A stretch of 64,000 nucleotides of DNA from Halopseudomonas pachastrellae (GCF_900114765.1 NZ_FOUD01000013.1:62001-126000), one strand, 5' to 3'; counted from the first letter of the stretch, positions 27,728-36,867 are shown. Numbers and translations: made by a program. Notes: generated by a model from the letters alone, not told the origin.

Positions 27728-29160
27728 GACGTTACCTCACGTGTTACCGGAGACGAGCCAACCGGGCCGGAAGCGGCCCAGCCAGCGATGATGGCGGAAA
27801 ACAGGCCAGCGGTGCCGCCAGCCCGGACAATCAGCAGCCCGCCCGGACGAAACTTGGGCACCTGCTGATCCTTGAAACGTTCAGGAATACCTTCAGCAAT
27901 GCCGCCGGCGCCAGCAACCAGCTCGGCGCCTGGCGCCAACAGCAGGCGTTCCAGCTCTTCACGCAGCCGCTGCTTGGACCAACCCGCGTCGATGAACACC
28001 CGCGCATGCTCAGGCGAGACCACCAGCACCGCGTCACCGGCCATCGCCAGCTTGGCGTGGTCCACCGTGCGTAGCGACAGCGCAAAGGAGCGCGCCAGCG
28101 ATTCCGGGTCACGGGACTTCTGATCAACAATGCCCTGCACCCCCTCGCCGGGGAACAGAGTCACCGCCGAGCGCCCGGCCTCAACACCGCGCTCCTGCGC
28201 CAGCGGCAACCAATCGGCGTCTTCGGCCTCGGCGAAACAGAAACTGTACTTGCCGGGGTTACCCAGGGTAGCCCGATCAATCTCGCCGGGACGGCCGCCG
28301 CCCACGTTACGAATAATCAGCTGCAGCGCGCGGCCGATGGTGGCGTTGGCGCGGTTACCCTGCCCCAGCGCATTGACGCCCGAGTTCATGCCGATGGCGC
28401 GCGCCGCCGGCCCGTTGACCACAATCATCGGGCTGCCGAACATGGTGGTGCAGATCAGCCCGTGCAAGCCGAACTCATCACTCAGCGCTGCCTCCAGCGC
28501 CGCCAGCAGCACCGGCATGTATTCCGGCTTGCAGCCGGCCAGCACCGCGTTGATGGCGACTTTTTCGACGGTCACCGGCACCAGGTCCGGCGGCATCAAC
28601 CCGACCACGTCGTCGGGCTGGCGGCTGGTGCCCTTGAGCATGCGCAGCACCCGCACCGGCGTCGGCGGCACCACCGGCAGACCGTCGCTCCAGCCACGCT
28701 CGAAGCAGGCCTCCATCGGGTCTTCGGCGCTACCCATGTCGATCTCGCGCGACTGCAGGCGGATATTGCCAAAGGCCAGCTCAAGCTCTTCGCTGACGCC
28801 CGGCTCCAGTGTCTTCGAGCCGCAGCCCGGCCGCATCACCGGCAGCGCTTCGCCCAGCTCGGCCAAACCGGTCAGCTGGCGCCAGTCTTCCTTGTGCCAG
28901 CCGTAGGTACGCTCGACCTCTTGGCCGGTCTCAACGCGAATCAGCGTGGGTACAAACTCAATGCCGAGATGGAAGGAGTGTTCGAGGCTCTGATCGTAGA
29001 GAGCAGACGGCAGCTCAGCGGCGTAGTCTGCCGAGTCCTGGGCGTAAACCGTCAGTGGACCGGCCTGGGCGATCTCGGCCAACAGCGGCTCGACCAGTCG
29101 GCAAGTTGGACAATCAGCCTTGGCGACGACAATCAGGCCGTCGGGAAGTGCGGGTTTCAT
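27724..29160 (-). CDS. Thioredoxin-like (CPTC) protein fused to the UGSC partner domain
   Basis: A 478-residue protein in two parts. Residues 1-110 look like a thioredoxin fold with a CPTC active site (AKADCPTCRLV, 17-20) and a cis-Pro-type segment FVPTLIRV. From about residue 130 a larger conserved domain follows, starting WSDGLPVVPPTPVRV and containing TVEKVAINAVLAGCKPEYMP and GMNSGVNALGQGNRANATIG. That domain also accompanies UGSC proteins in other bacteria as far as I recall, with no known activity. I use ATG 29160; the ORF maximum is at 29190. It heads the selenoprotein operon and likely reduces, or is reduced by, the Sec protein. The substrate is unknown. Confidence 0.7.
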   Translation of the reverse strand: MKPALPDGLIVVAKADCPTCRLVEPLLAEIAQAGPLTVYAQDSADYAAELPSALYDQSLEHSFHLGIEFVPTLIRVETGQEVERTYGWHKEDWRQLTGLAELGEALPVMRPGCGSKTLEPGVSEELELAFGNIRLQSREIDMGSAEDPMEACFERGWSDGLPVVPPTPVRVLRMLKGTSRQPDDVVGLMPPDLVPVTVEKVAINAVLAGCKPEYMPVLLAALEAALSDEFGLHGLICTTMFGSPMIVVNGPAARAIGMNSGVNALGQGNRANATIGRALQLIIRNVGGGRPGEIDRATLGNPGKYSFCFAEAEDADWLPLAQERGVEAGRSAVTLFPGEGVQGIVDQKSRDPESLARSFALSLRTVDHAKLAMAGDAVLVVSPEHARVFIDAGWSKQRLREELERLLLAPGAELVAGAGGIAEGIPERFKDQQVPKFRPGGLLIVRAGGTAGLFSAIIAGWAASGPVGSSPVTREVTS

Positions 29161-29287
29161 GGGCAGCCCTTGTGGGGTCTTGTGTCTCAATGAACAGACA
29201 GAATAGGCAGCCTCAGGCCCGCTGCCAACCCGCCATGCCCCGTCATCGGCCTGCTGATTGACCTGCCATCAGCGCAGCCGCAGTCTG

Positions 29288-30310
29288 CTACCAGCGGGCG
29301 TAGTGATCTTCCACCAGCCCCCAGGCATCAGTAATCTGAAGCGTCTCGCCCGGCAGCCGCAGCACCCCGCTGTACTGCCCAAAATGCTGCTTGAAGTTGG
29401 ATGCCAGCAGCAGCGCGTTGAGCTTTTCTTGCCGACTACCGGCCGGTGCAAACTGCAGATCGATCTGGCCATCGGCCGAGCGCAGCTGCCAGGGTGAGAG
29501 TGGCGCGCTGCGATCAAACTGAAAGTCGACCATATCGACCTTGATCAGTTGATCGTCCAGCCACAGGCCGTTCTCGGTAAACCCGGTTTCATTAACGCCT
29601 GCCGCCAGGTTAAAGCCCAGCCGCCGACCATCTGGCAAACGGCAAGACAAACTGCCCCAGTTCCAGAACGTCTCCCGCCGCATAAAACCCGCCGTCCAAT
29701 CCACCGCCGCCAGCGCGTCGATCTGGCGCAAATCAAACTGCTGCCCGTGCCAGCTGACACTACCAGTACAGCAACGCGCCGCCGTCTTGCGAGTAAACAC
29801 CCAGCCGGCATAACCGGCGCGGGTGCAGACGGACAGCGGCTGCTGGCTCGGCGCCTCATTAATCCGCGCGTCAATCCACGTACCACCGGACAGCTCAACC
29901 CTTAGATGGCGTACACCGGGTTCGCTACCCGCATCCACACTGATGCGATTCGCCCCTTTGGCAAACAGCGCCGCTCCGTCGCCCGGACGCGGGTCGATGT
30001 AGGTATTGCGCGCCAGCGGCTGCAGAAAGCTGAACTCGTCAAAGCGCCGGGTGCGCGGATCGAACAGGTACACGAAGGCATTGCTGACCAGCTTGAGATC
30101 GACAATCGCCACGCCAACGATCAGCTCCGGGCTCAGCAGGCTGATGAACTGAAACTGATTGCAGCCAAAGCGTTTGGCCAACTGCGAGCGCGGCTTGTCC
30201 ATCACCGTGCGCAGGTCAAAATCGAGGTAGTTGATCTCCTCAACCCCGTCGGGGAAGAGGCCATAGCTGGGCTGGCCTGCGGCGTTGATCAGGCGGGGTA
30301 AGGCGGGCAT
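29288..30310 (-). CDS. DUF2804 family protein
   Basis: A 340-residue soluble protein. It has the DUF2804 pattern: a start PRLINAAGQPSYGLFPDGVEEINYLDFDL, a middle WTAGFMRRETFWNWGSLS and an end WGLVEDHYARW. Family members look like lipocalin-type beta proteins, and the role is unknown. GAGAG precedes the ATG. It is 127 bp upstream of the selenoprotein operon, same strand, but probably separate. Confidence 0.75.
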   Translation of the reverse strand: MPALPRLINAAGQPSYGLFPDGVEEINYLDFDLRTVMDKPRSQLAKRFGCNQFQFISLLSPELIVGVAIVDLKLVSNAFVYLFDPRTRRFDEFSFLQPLARNTYIDPRPGDGAALFAKGANRISVDAGSEPGVRHLRVELSGGTWIDARINEAPSQQPLSVCTRAGYAGWVFTRKTAARCCTGSVSWHGQQFDLRQIDALAAVDWTAGFMRRETFWNWGSLSCRLPDGRRLGFNLAAGVNETGFTENGLWLDDQLIKVDMVDFQFDRSAPLSPWQLRSADGQIDLQFAPAGSRQEKLNALLLASNFKQHFGQYSGVLRLPGETLQITDAWGLVEDHYARW

Positions 30311-30477
30311 TGGGGTGCTCTCTTGTTATGGGTAGTCGGTGCTCAACGCAGCCCATTCGGCAAATCAGCTGCTGCGTGCCAACCCTATCGCATTGACGGA
30401 AAAGTGCCAGAGCTATCGGTGGTCGGGGAATGGATACTGCGCCAACGCCAGCACGCGACTGGATCCCCGCCTTCGCG

Positions 30478-31779
30478 CACTACTGTCCGGAATAAATTCA
30501 TAGCGGCAGAGCACCCTGCATCCTGGTCCATATCAGCTGACGCCGTTGCCTTCGTTGCAGCAGTTCGTGATCCGTCTCTTTGCGCTGAAACAAGCCTGCT
30601 CTTAGCTCGGTCAGGCAGCAGCGCAACGAGCTTGCTGCTGCTGACCCCGCATGCTGTATCTGCAGCAGCAGATAGGTAATCAAGGCAACAAATATCTGAA
30701 TCCTGACTGCATTTTCACTGCGGCCAAGAAACGTGCGTACGCTCAGGTTTTGCTTCAGCCACTTGAAGAACAACTCGATGCCCCAGCGTGCCTTATAGTT
30801 GGCAGCAATCACGTTGGCTGGCGACACCAGGTCGTTCGTGGCTATGACTAGCGCCGGTCTGCCATCCTCTCGTGCCACCAGGACCCTGCGCAAAGGCGTG
30901 CCGTGGTATTGGTTGATGCGCTTGCCGCCAGGTCGGCGGTTCTTGAAGCTAACCAGGTGGTCGCCCAGTACTTGCGGGTGCTCTGAGCTGTCCTGCGTGT
31001 TGTCAGCCAATACCTGAACACCCGCATTGCTCTTCAGGCGCGTGACAAAGTAGGCCCCCGCGCAGTGAATCTGATACCACCAGTTGTAGTCGCAGTAGCC
31101 CTTGTCGAAGACATAGGTTTGACCTGCCTCAATGGGCGTATTCCGGCCAACGTCGATATCGTTGATGTTGGGCGCGCTAATAAGGCTCTGCACCGGTGTG
31201 TTGCTGCCCGATGCCATGAGCACATGCACCTTCAACCCTTGCGTGCGGTGGTTGTGGTTGTCTCTTGTCCAGTCATCGTAGCCAAGCCCCTTTAGAGGAA
31301 TAGGCGTGGAGTCCAGCAGGTAGAGAAACTCGCCCACCTCCTGCCGCAGGTGACGACTGACCTTGGCCATCAGCAGTTGGCATATGCGCTCAAACAGTGC
31401 TGCCGGGCGCTTCTGGTTGGCATCTGCCAGGGTCGAACGACGAATGCAGCGTGTGCCCAGGTGGTAATGGTGGATCTTCTGACTGTTAAAGCCCGTCTCT
31501 ATTTCCCTGAGGCTGGAGGCGCAAGCAATCTGGGCATAGATCAGAGCGATCATTTGGTCCCAGGATTTAAAGCCTTTGCAGTGCTTGTCTGCATCGAGTT
31601 CGCGCACCTGCTTGTCGAAAACAGGGCGCGGCAAACCTTTCAAAAGATCGGCAAATCGGGTATTTGTGTACACGTTGTAGTCACTGAGTTGTTGAGTCGC
31701 ATCAACGGGTTCTACCCTTCAAACTCAGTGGCTGCAATCCCTCCAGAACTCTCCCCCAAATTTATTCCGGACAGTAGTG
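30478..31779. mobile_element. IS4-family insertion sequence (1302 bp), intact
   Basis: Both ends carry a perfect 21-bp inverted repeat beginning CACTACTGTCCGG. The direct target duplication CGCCTTCGCG flanks it at 30468-30477 and 31780-31789. The ends, the 10-bp duplication and one DDE transposase gene fit an IS4-family element. The target is a REP-like palindrome, and removing the IS and one copy of the duplication restores it. Perfect ends suggest a recent and possibly still mobile insertion. Confidence 0.92.
30498..31673 (-). CDS. IS4-family DDE transposase
   Basis: A 391-residue transposase with an N-terminal DUF4372-type region (TRFADLLKGLPRP) and the RNase-H-like core: first Asp in LLDSTPIPL, second in YVFDKGYCDY, Glu in ARWGIELFFKWLKQ with the YREK-like context of IS4 enzymes. 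The frame is complete and its stop lies at the inner edge of the terminal repeat. It catalyses cut-and-paste movement of the surrounding element. Confidence 0.93.
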   Translation of the reverse strand: MYTNTRFADLLKGLPRPVFDKQVRELDADKHCKGFKSWDQMIALIYAQIACASSLREIETGFNSQKIHHYHLGTRCIRRSTLADANQKRPAALFERICQLLMAKVSRHLRQEVGEFLYLLDSTPIPLKGLGYDDWTRDNHNHRTQGLKVHVLMASGSNTPVQSLISAPNINDIDVGRNTPIEAGQTYVFDKGYCDYNWWYQIHCAGAYFVTRLKSNAGVQVLADNTQDSSEHPQVLGDHLVSFKNRRPGGKRINQYHGTPLRRVLVAREDGRPALVIATNDLVSPANVIAANYKARWGIELFFKWLKQNLSVRTFLGRSENAVRIQIFVALITYLLLQIQHAGSAAASSLRCCLTELRAGLFQRKETDHELLQRRQRRQLIWTRMQGALPL

Positions 31780-31896
31780 CGCCTTCGCGGGGATGACGAG
31801 GTTTATATGGTGGGCATATCTAAAGTGATGCCGCGGAGTTGACCAAACGTAAGCAGGAGTCACAGAAGAGCTCCCACGGTTAATCCAAAAACTTCT

Positions 31897-31926
31897 CGTC
31901 ATCCCCGCGAAGGCGGGGATCCAGTT
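31897..31926 (-). repeat. REP-like palindrome upstream of the GIY-YIG gene
   Basis: CGTCATCCCCGCGAAGG and its mirror GGGGATCCAGT form a hairpin 54 bp before the GIY-YIG start. With the IS-interrupted copy at 30458-30477/31780-31800 in opposite orientation it makes an inverted pair (REPIN). Further relatives are at 36987-37342 and 46353-46383. Confidence 0.85.
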
Positions 31927-31979
31927 ACACGACAGCACCAGCTAACACGGGGCTGCCGTCTTGCCCCAAAGGAGCACCA

Positions 31980-32291
31980 ATGCCCAAACAGCCCTGCGTG
32001 TACATCCTCGCCAGCAAACGCAACGGCACTCTCTACATCGGTGTCACCAGCAACCTGATCAAACGCATCTGGGAGCACAAGAATGACCTGGTGCCGGGCT
32101 TTACCCAGCGCTACCGAATCCACCACCTGGTGTACGTCGAGCAAGCCGCAGACATGCTCTCAGCCATCGCCCGCGAAAAGCAGCTCAAGAAGTGGAACCG
32201 CCGCTGGAAGCTCAACCTGATCGAACAAGCAAACCCCGGCTGGGCCGATCTTTACACCTCTCTCGCTAACCCCGAAGCCGCCTCACCCTAA
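31980..32291 (+). CDS. Small GIY-YIG nuclease-domain protein
   Basis: A 103-residue single-domain protein of the UPF0213/YhbQ-like type. The GIY-YIG signature appears as CVYILASKRNGTLYIGVTSNL, followed by the conserved Arg (KRIWEHK) and the catalytic Glu region (AIAREKQLKKWNRRWK). AAAGGAG precedes the ATG. It probably cuts or binds DNA. It sits directly after a REP-like inverted pair, a possible functional link. Its end overlaps the convergent transporter gene by 9 bp. Confidence 0.85.
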   Translation: MPKQPCVYILASKRNGTLYIGVTSNLIKRIWEHKNDLVPGFTQRYRIHHLVYVEQAADMLSAIAREKQLKKWNRRWKLNLIEQANPGWADLYTSLANPEAASP

Positions 32292-33218
32292 CCACAACAA
32301 ACACAGCGACAAGGTCACCAAGGACCCTAGCGTCGACCACAGCACCGCCCTCGCCACCACCGCAGCCTCACGCCCGTAAAACTCGGCCAGCATGAACGGC
32401 CCGGTGCCTGTTGGCAGCGCACTGAGCAGCAAGGCTGCCTTGGCCCACAGCGGCGGCAAATGAAAGACCCAGGTCGCCAAGCCCCACACCAGCGCCGGTT
32501 GCACGATCAGCTTGATCAACACCAGCGCCCCGGCGCCACCTGCCACGGCGGGCTGTGGGCGGGCCAGAAACAGCCCGAGCGATATCAGCGCACATGGCAC
32601 GGTCGCGTCACCCAGCAACTCAAGAAAGCGCGCCATCGCAATCGGCTGCTCAACGCCGCCCAGGTTCCAGACACCCCCTAACAAGGGCGCGACTACCAGC
32701 GGGTTTTTGGCCAGCGCCAAGGTCACCCGCCCGACTACCCGCAGGGGCGAGCCGGCACGCTGCAGCCCCACCTCCACCAGCACCACCGCGACGGTAAACA
32801 GCACACACACCACGATCAGCGAAGCGATCAAGGCCGGCGCGAGGCCGTCATCCCCCAACACCAGCACACACAGCGGGATACCGATATAACCGGTGTTGGC
32901 ATAGGCCGCGCTCAAGCCATCAATACTGGCGTCAGCCAGCGAGCGCCCACGTAGCCGGTATAGCAGGGTGGCGAAGAACACCGCCAACGAGCCGATGCTG
33001 ATTACCGCGATAAACCCCGGGTGCCAAATCTCATCCAGCGTGGCCGTTGCCGTGGTGTGAAACAGCAGCGCCGGCAAGCAGAGCCAAACCACAAGGCGGT
33101 TCAGCTCAGAGGCCGCCGTCTCGCCCAGGCAGCCAGTGCGGCGACACAGGTAACCGGCCAGAATCAGGGCAAAGATGGGCAGCAACACATTGAGTACGGC
33201 AAGCATCGGAGCAACCAT
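32283..33218 (-). CDS. AEC family transporter
   Basis: A 311-residue inner-membrane protein with about ten helices, of the auxin-efflux-carrier family (LNVLLPIFALILAGYLCRR; NTGYIGIPLCVLVLG; ALPTGTGPFMLAEFYGREA). Bacterial members move organic acids such as malonate or malate. It is divergent from a LysR regulator, the usual arrangement for a regulated carrier. The start could be 33218 or ATG 33206; neither has a strong ribosome site. Confidence 0.85.
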   Translation of the reverse strand: MVAPMLAVLNVLLPIFALILAGYLCRRTGCLGETAASELNRLVVWLCLPALLFHTTATATLDEIWHPGFIAVISIGSLAVFFATLLYRLRGRSLADASIDGLSAAYANTGYIGIPLCVLVLGDDGLAPALIASLIVVCVLFTVAVVLVEVGLQRAGSPLRVVGRVTLALAKNPLVVAPLLGGVWNLGGVEQPIAMARFLELLGDATVPCALISLGLFLARPQPAVAGGAGALVLIKLIVQPALVWGLATWVFHLPPLWAKAALLLSALPTGTGPFMLAEFYGREAAVVARAVLWSTLGSLVTLSLCLLWLG

Positions 33219-33307
33219 AGTTGGAGAAAGGCACCCAGACTAGGGCTGGAAAACAATACCGTCCAATGCTATTTAAACCGCTTATTGATACCAAAAATGG
33301 ATAGACC

Positions 33308-34186
33308 ATGACTCTGCAGCAACTGCGCAGCTTCATCACCTTGACCGAGACCCTTAACTTCAGCCGCGCCGCCGAGCAACTGAACATGACCCAGCCACCG
33401 CTCAGCAGGCAGATCTCGGCGCTGGAAGACAGCGTCGGCACCCCGCTGTTCTGGCGTCATTCACGCAGCGTGGCGCTGACCCCGGCGGGCGTTCAGTTTC
33501 AGCGCGATATCAGCCGACTGCTGACCGACCTGGAACGGGCAGGCGCCTCAGCCCGCGCCGCAGCCCAAGGGGAGCAAGGCGAGCTGCGCATTGCCTTCAC
33601 CATGTACGCCGCCTGGAATCTGTTGCCCGAACTGGTCTCCCGCTTTGCCGAGCACTACCCGGATGTGCGCCTGCGGCTGGAAGAAACCCTGCCAAGGGAT
33701 CTGCAACAGGCGCTGCTCTCTGGCGCGGTAGACGCCGGGCTGGGCTTTCCACTGCCGGTACGTCACAGCCTTGGCTACCAGAGCCTGTATGAAGACAAAC
33801 TATGCGCGGTGCTGCCCGCCAATCACCGCTTGGCGGGCAAGCGCAAAGTGGATGTTGCCGAGCTGGCCGCAGATCCGTTTATCTGCTTCCCCGGCAGCAC
33901 CGCGCCAGCACTGCATGAAGCGGTGATGCAGTGCTGTCACAGCGCAGGCTTTCAGCCGGAAATCAGAGTAGAAACCCATCTGCAGCAGACCATCGTCAAC
34001 CTGGTTGCCAGCGGCCTTGGGGTGGCGCTGGTGCCCGCGTCCATGGCGCGCATGCAGCTCGACGGCAGCGTATTCATTGCCTTAAGCCAACCCAGCCGTA
34101 TTGAACAGGGGCTGTACTGGAATCCAGACAACCCCAACCCCTGCCTGCAACGGCTGCTGGATCAGATCCGCGTAAACGCAGCCTGA
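33308..34186 (+). CDS. LysR-family transcriptional regulator
   Basis: A 292-residue regulator with an N-terminal winged helix (LQQLRSFITLTETLNFSRAAEQLNMTQPPLSRQISALE) and a periplasmic-binding-like effector domain from about residue 90. It is divergent from the AEC transporter across 89 bp and likely controls it. The effector is unknown. Confidence 0.88.
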   Translation: MTLQQLRSFITLTETLNFSRAAEQLNMTQPPLSRQISALEDSVGTPLFWRHSRSVALTPAGVQFQRDISRLLTDLERAGASARAAAQGEQGELRIAFTMYAAWNLLPELVSRFAEHYPDVRLRLEETLPRDLQQALLSGAVDAGLGFPLPVRHSLGYQSLYEDKLCAVLPANHRLAGKRKVDVAELAADPFICFPGSTAPALHEAVMQCCHSAGFQPEIRVETHLQQTIVNLVASGLGVALVPASMARMQLDGSVFIALSQPSRIEQGLYWNPDNPNPCLQRLLDQIRVNAA

Positions 34187-34192
34187 GGCTAC

Positions 34193-35599
34193 CTACTCGG
34201 CAACCACCACCTGATTGCGCCCGCCATGTTTGGCGGCGTACAGCCCCTCATCGGCGCGGCGCATCAACTGCTGATAGTCAGGGTGGCCATTGAAACAGGC
34301 CACGCCCACACTCAACGTTACGTTCAGCGTACGATCCTGCGGCAGGCGGAATACTTCCCGCTCCACGCTGGCGCGCAGTTTCTCGGCAGTGCGCCGCGCA
34401 CCATTGAGGTCAGTGTCGACCAGCAACATCAGAAACTCTTCACCGCCCAGGCGGAACAGGTAATCACCCGCGCGACTGCTGTTAACCAGCACCGTCGCCA
34501 GTTGCTGCAGCACCCGGTCGCCCGCATCGTGGCCACAACTGTCGTTGATGCGCTTGAAGTAGTCGATATCCAGCGCCAGCACCGAGAACGGCGTGCCGTG
34601 TGTACGCGCATGGCTGACCTGACGGTTGAGCACCACCGGCAGGAATTTGCGGTTGAGCAGGCGTGTCAGCACATCACGGCCGGCCTCCAGCGCGTTGTTC
34701 TGCTCGAACAGGTTGTCCAGGTTGAAACGGATCGACTTCACAGTCTCCCGCAGCTCGCGCAGGCGCGCGATGCGCTCTTCGGCGTCACCATCAAACAGCG
34801 GCAGAATCACGTCATCAATCTGCTCCATCGCCTCGATGATCTGCCCCGCCTCACGCGAGCCTTCAAAGGCATGGGCGCCCTTGTGGCGGAACCACAGGCC
34901 AAATTCGGAAGCCAGAATACGCGGCAAATGCGCCCCCGGCTGCCCGACCGCCTGGTCAAACATCAGTTGGTTCTCCCAATCAAACAGGGCTGCCCGCTGG
35001 GTTTCCTTCTCGGCGGAGATGTTCTGCGTTACCGAGAACAACCGGTAGGCTTCTTCATTGCGGGAGTTACGATCGTGGGCGGCTGAGTAAGCGTGGCTCA
35101 TGATCTCCATCGCCAGATCGACCGTATCCGACATCAAGCGCGCCGTATCCAGATGCTCGCGGTCAGACAGTTCACGGTCTTCATGCAGCAGCTCAATGAA
35201 TCGATCTTTCAGGCAGCGCGCGCCGCGCAATACCAGGTGCACAGGAATGTCGATGCGAGCATGCACCTCGCCCACCTTCTTCTGCTCGGCGATGATCCGC
35301 GCCAGCCCGCCCTCCGCCTCGGCATCGAACAGGCCTTCGAGCCAGCGACGCATCGACTGGCTCAACCGGCCCTGCACCTGATCATGGGACAGAAACAGCG
35401 CTGCGGCAGGGTCTGCGAGCATCTCGGAATAAAACTGCTCGGTCAGATCAACAGCATGGCGAGTACAAAAGCTCAGCACAAAACGGCGACTTTTCGCGCT
35501 GAACCGCTGGTTCAACAGACTCCATTCTTGTGACAGCTGCTCGACGGAAAGACGGGGCACGACAGGATACTCATAACAGTGGGGCGCGGATTGTTTCAT
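34193..35599 (-). CDS. Globin-coupled diguanylate cyclase (DosC-like)
   Basis: A 468-residue cytoplasmic enzyme making cyclic di-GMP under control of a heme oxygen sensor. Residues 15-170 form a sensor globin with the proximal His near 113 (VGEVHARIDIPVHLV) and a Tyr near 57 that may contact ligand. A helical middle domain follows. The C terminus is a GGDEF domain with an intact GGEEF (385-389) and an inhibitory RxxD site (RAGD, 376-379) five residues before it. The architecture and length match E. coli DosC. It is convergent with the LysR gene, 6 bp apart. Confidence 0.9.
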   Translation of the reverse strand: MKQSAPHCYEYPVVPRLSVEQLSQEWSLLNQRFSAKSRRFVLSFCTRHAVDLTEQFYSEMLADPAAALFLSHDQVQGRLSQSMRRWLEGLFDAEAEGGLARIIAEQKKVGEVHARIDIPVHLVLRGARCLKDRFIELLHEDRELSDREHLDTARLMSDTVDLAMEIMSHAYSAAHDRNSRNEEAYRLFSVTQNISAEKETQRAALFDWENQLMFDQAVGQPGAHLPRILASEFGLWFRHKGAHAFEGSREAGQIIEAMEQIDDVILPLFDGDAEERIARLRELRETVKSIRFNLDNLFEQNNALEAGRDVLTRLLNRKFLPVVLNRQVSHARTHGTPFSVLALDIDYFKRINDSCGHDAGDRVLQQLATVLVNSSRAGDYLFRLGGEEFLMLLVDTDLNGARRTAEKLRASVEREVFRLPQDRTLNVTLSVGVACFNGHPDYQQLMRRADEGLYAAKHGGRNQVVVAE

Positions 35600-35635
35600 G
35601 CCCCTCGTCCGATGTCATCCAGCCACCAGCGCCAG

Positions 35636-35941
35636 TCAGGCCTGCAATGCCTTCAATAATTGCGCTCGCTCCCAGACACTCAGCAGTTCCAGCGGGTCAG
35701 TGCCGGGGCTGTTCCAGGCCTCCTGGCCAACCACACGGCCGTCGTCCAGCTCGCAACCCAGGCAGTGATGCAACTCACCAGCCTCCTTGAACAGCACAAT
35801 ACGATGCGCATCAATGCAGACGTGTACCGCGCCCGTATCAACGGCATCCCAGCACGCACCACTGTCCAGCCGCAAAACCTTTTGCTCCAGCGCCACATCG
35901 CGGAACAGCTGATACACCTCGCGGGCGCTCACTGCCGTCAT
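35636..35941 (-). CDS. Small DUF7693-like protein
   Basis: A 101-residue soluble protein resembling small Pseudomonas proteins that begin SAREVYQ and end LLSVWERAQLLKALQ. The function is unknown. Its ATG overlaps the stop of the acyl-CoA dehydrogenase-like gene by 4 bp, so the two are co-expressed. Confidence 0.6.
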   Translation of the reverse strand: MTAVSAREVYQLFRDVALEQKVLRLDSGACWDAVDTGAVHVCIDAHRIVLFKEAGELHHCLGCELDDGRVVGQEAWNSPGTDPLELLSVWERAQLLKALQA

Positions 35942-36867
35942 TGCGCGGCCGTCAGGGCCTGCCAGGCCCGCTCACCACGCTTGGCGCCAGCTGCAGCCCA
36001 CATACGTTGCACGGTCTGATCGCGCGCCCAGCGCTGTCCAGCCTCATCATTCGGCTGCTTGGCCCACTCGGCGGTGGCCTGGGTCATCAGCGCCCGCACC
36101 CATTCCGTGGCACCAGCCAGCAGCAGCTGCCCGCGGTTGGCGCTGCCCACCTCAGGCGCGATGCGCTCCAGCAGACTGATGGCGGCCAGCATCTGGCGCA
36201 GCAACGCCTGCGGCCACTCACGGGCACGCCCTTCGCGCAGCAGATAACCCATCAGCGCGGCACTGACGTACAGCTCTTCCAGCGCGCCAAAAGGTCTGGC
36301 GTAATCGCTCCAGCCATCACCCGGCAGCATGGCTGAGGCATCCAGCTGGACATCCTGCAATTGCATACGCGCCGCCGGCAGCTCCGGCATAAAGGCCGCA
36401 GGGTTGCGTGGGCTCATGGTTACGCCGTCCGCCGTGGCCGGCAGGCGCACCACACTGAGGGCGCCGTCTGCCCCGCTGGCACGGCAAACCACAAAATAGG
36501 CTTCACAATGCTCCGGCATGGGCACCCACCCCTTGTTGCCGCTGAGCTGGATACCGCCCGAGGCGTCCGTACGCCAGAGCGTCTGCAGGTCACGCGGGCT
36601 GCGAATACCCTCCTCGCTCAGACTGAAGCCGTGCAGCCCACCGCCCCGTATCTGCGGAAACATCGCCCGCAGCGCGGCTTCATACCCGGCGCTGAACGCC
36701 CAGGCAGCGCGATCCGCCTGACAGCCGCCCATGACCGCCAAGGCCAGCGGCGACGCCTCATCCAGCGGCAACTGGCGCCAGTGGGTCAGCCAGTCATCCA
36801 CGGTTTCCATCGCCGGTACATCCACCGACGCGTTCAGACACCACTGCACAGGGGAAAACGTGCTCAC
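35938..36867 (-). CDS. Acyl-CoA dehydrogenase-like protein
   Basis: About 309 residues with the acyl-CoA dehydrogenase layout in shortened form: LSEEGIRSPRDLQT, a middle beta region (LSGNKGWVPMPEHCEAYFVVC) and a helical C-terminal part. The catalytic Glu cannot be placed with confidence. I start it at GTG 36867 because AGGAG lies 7 nt upstream. The ORF maximum to 37125 reads through the REP array and its extra 86 residues (SPRRRGSSPG, DSRLRGND) are repeat-coded. Role unknown. Confidence 0.7.
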   Translation of the reverse strand: MSTFSPVQWCLNASVDVPAMETVDDWLTHWRQLPLDEASPLALAVMGGCQADRAAWAFSAGYEAALRAMFPQIRGGGLHGFSLSEEGIRSPRDLQTLWRTDASGGIQLSGNKGWVPMPEHCEAYFVVCRASGADGALSVVRLPATADGVTMSPRNPAAFMPELPAARMQLQDVQLDASAMLPGDGWSDYARPFGALEELYVSAALMGYLLREGRAREWPQALLRQMLAAISLLERIAPEVGSANRGQLLLAGATEWVRALMTQATAEWAKQPNDEAGQRWARDQTVQRMWAAAGAKRGERAWQALTAAQ

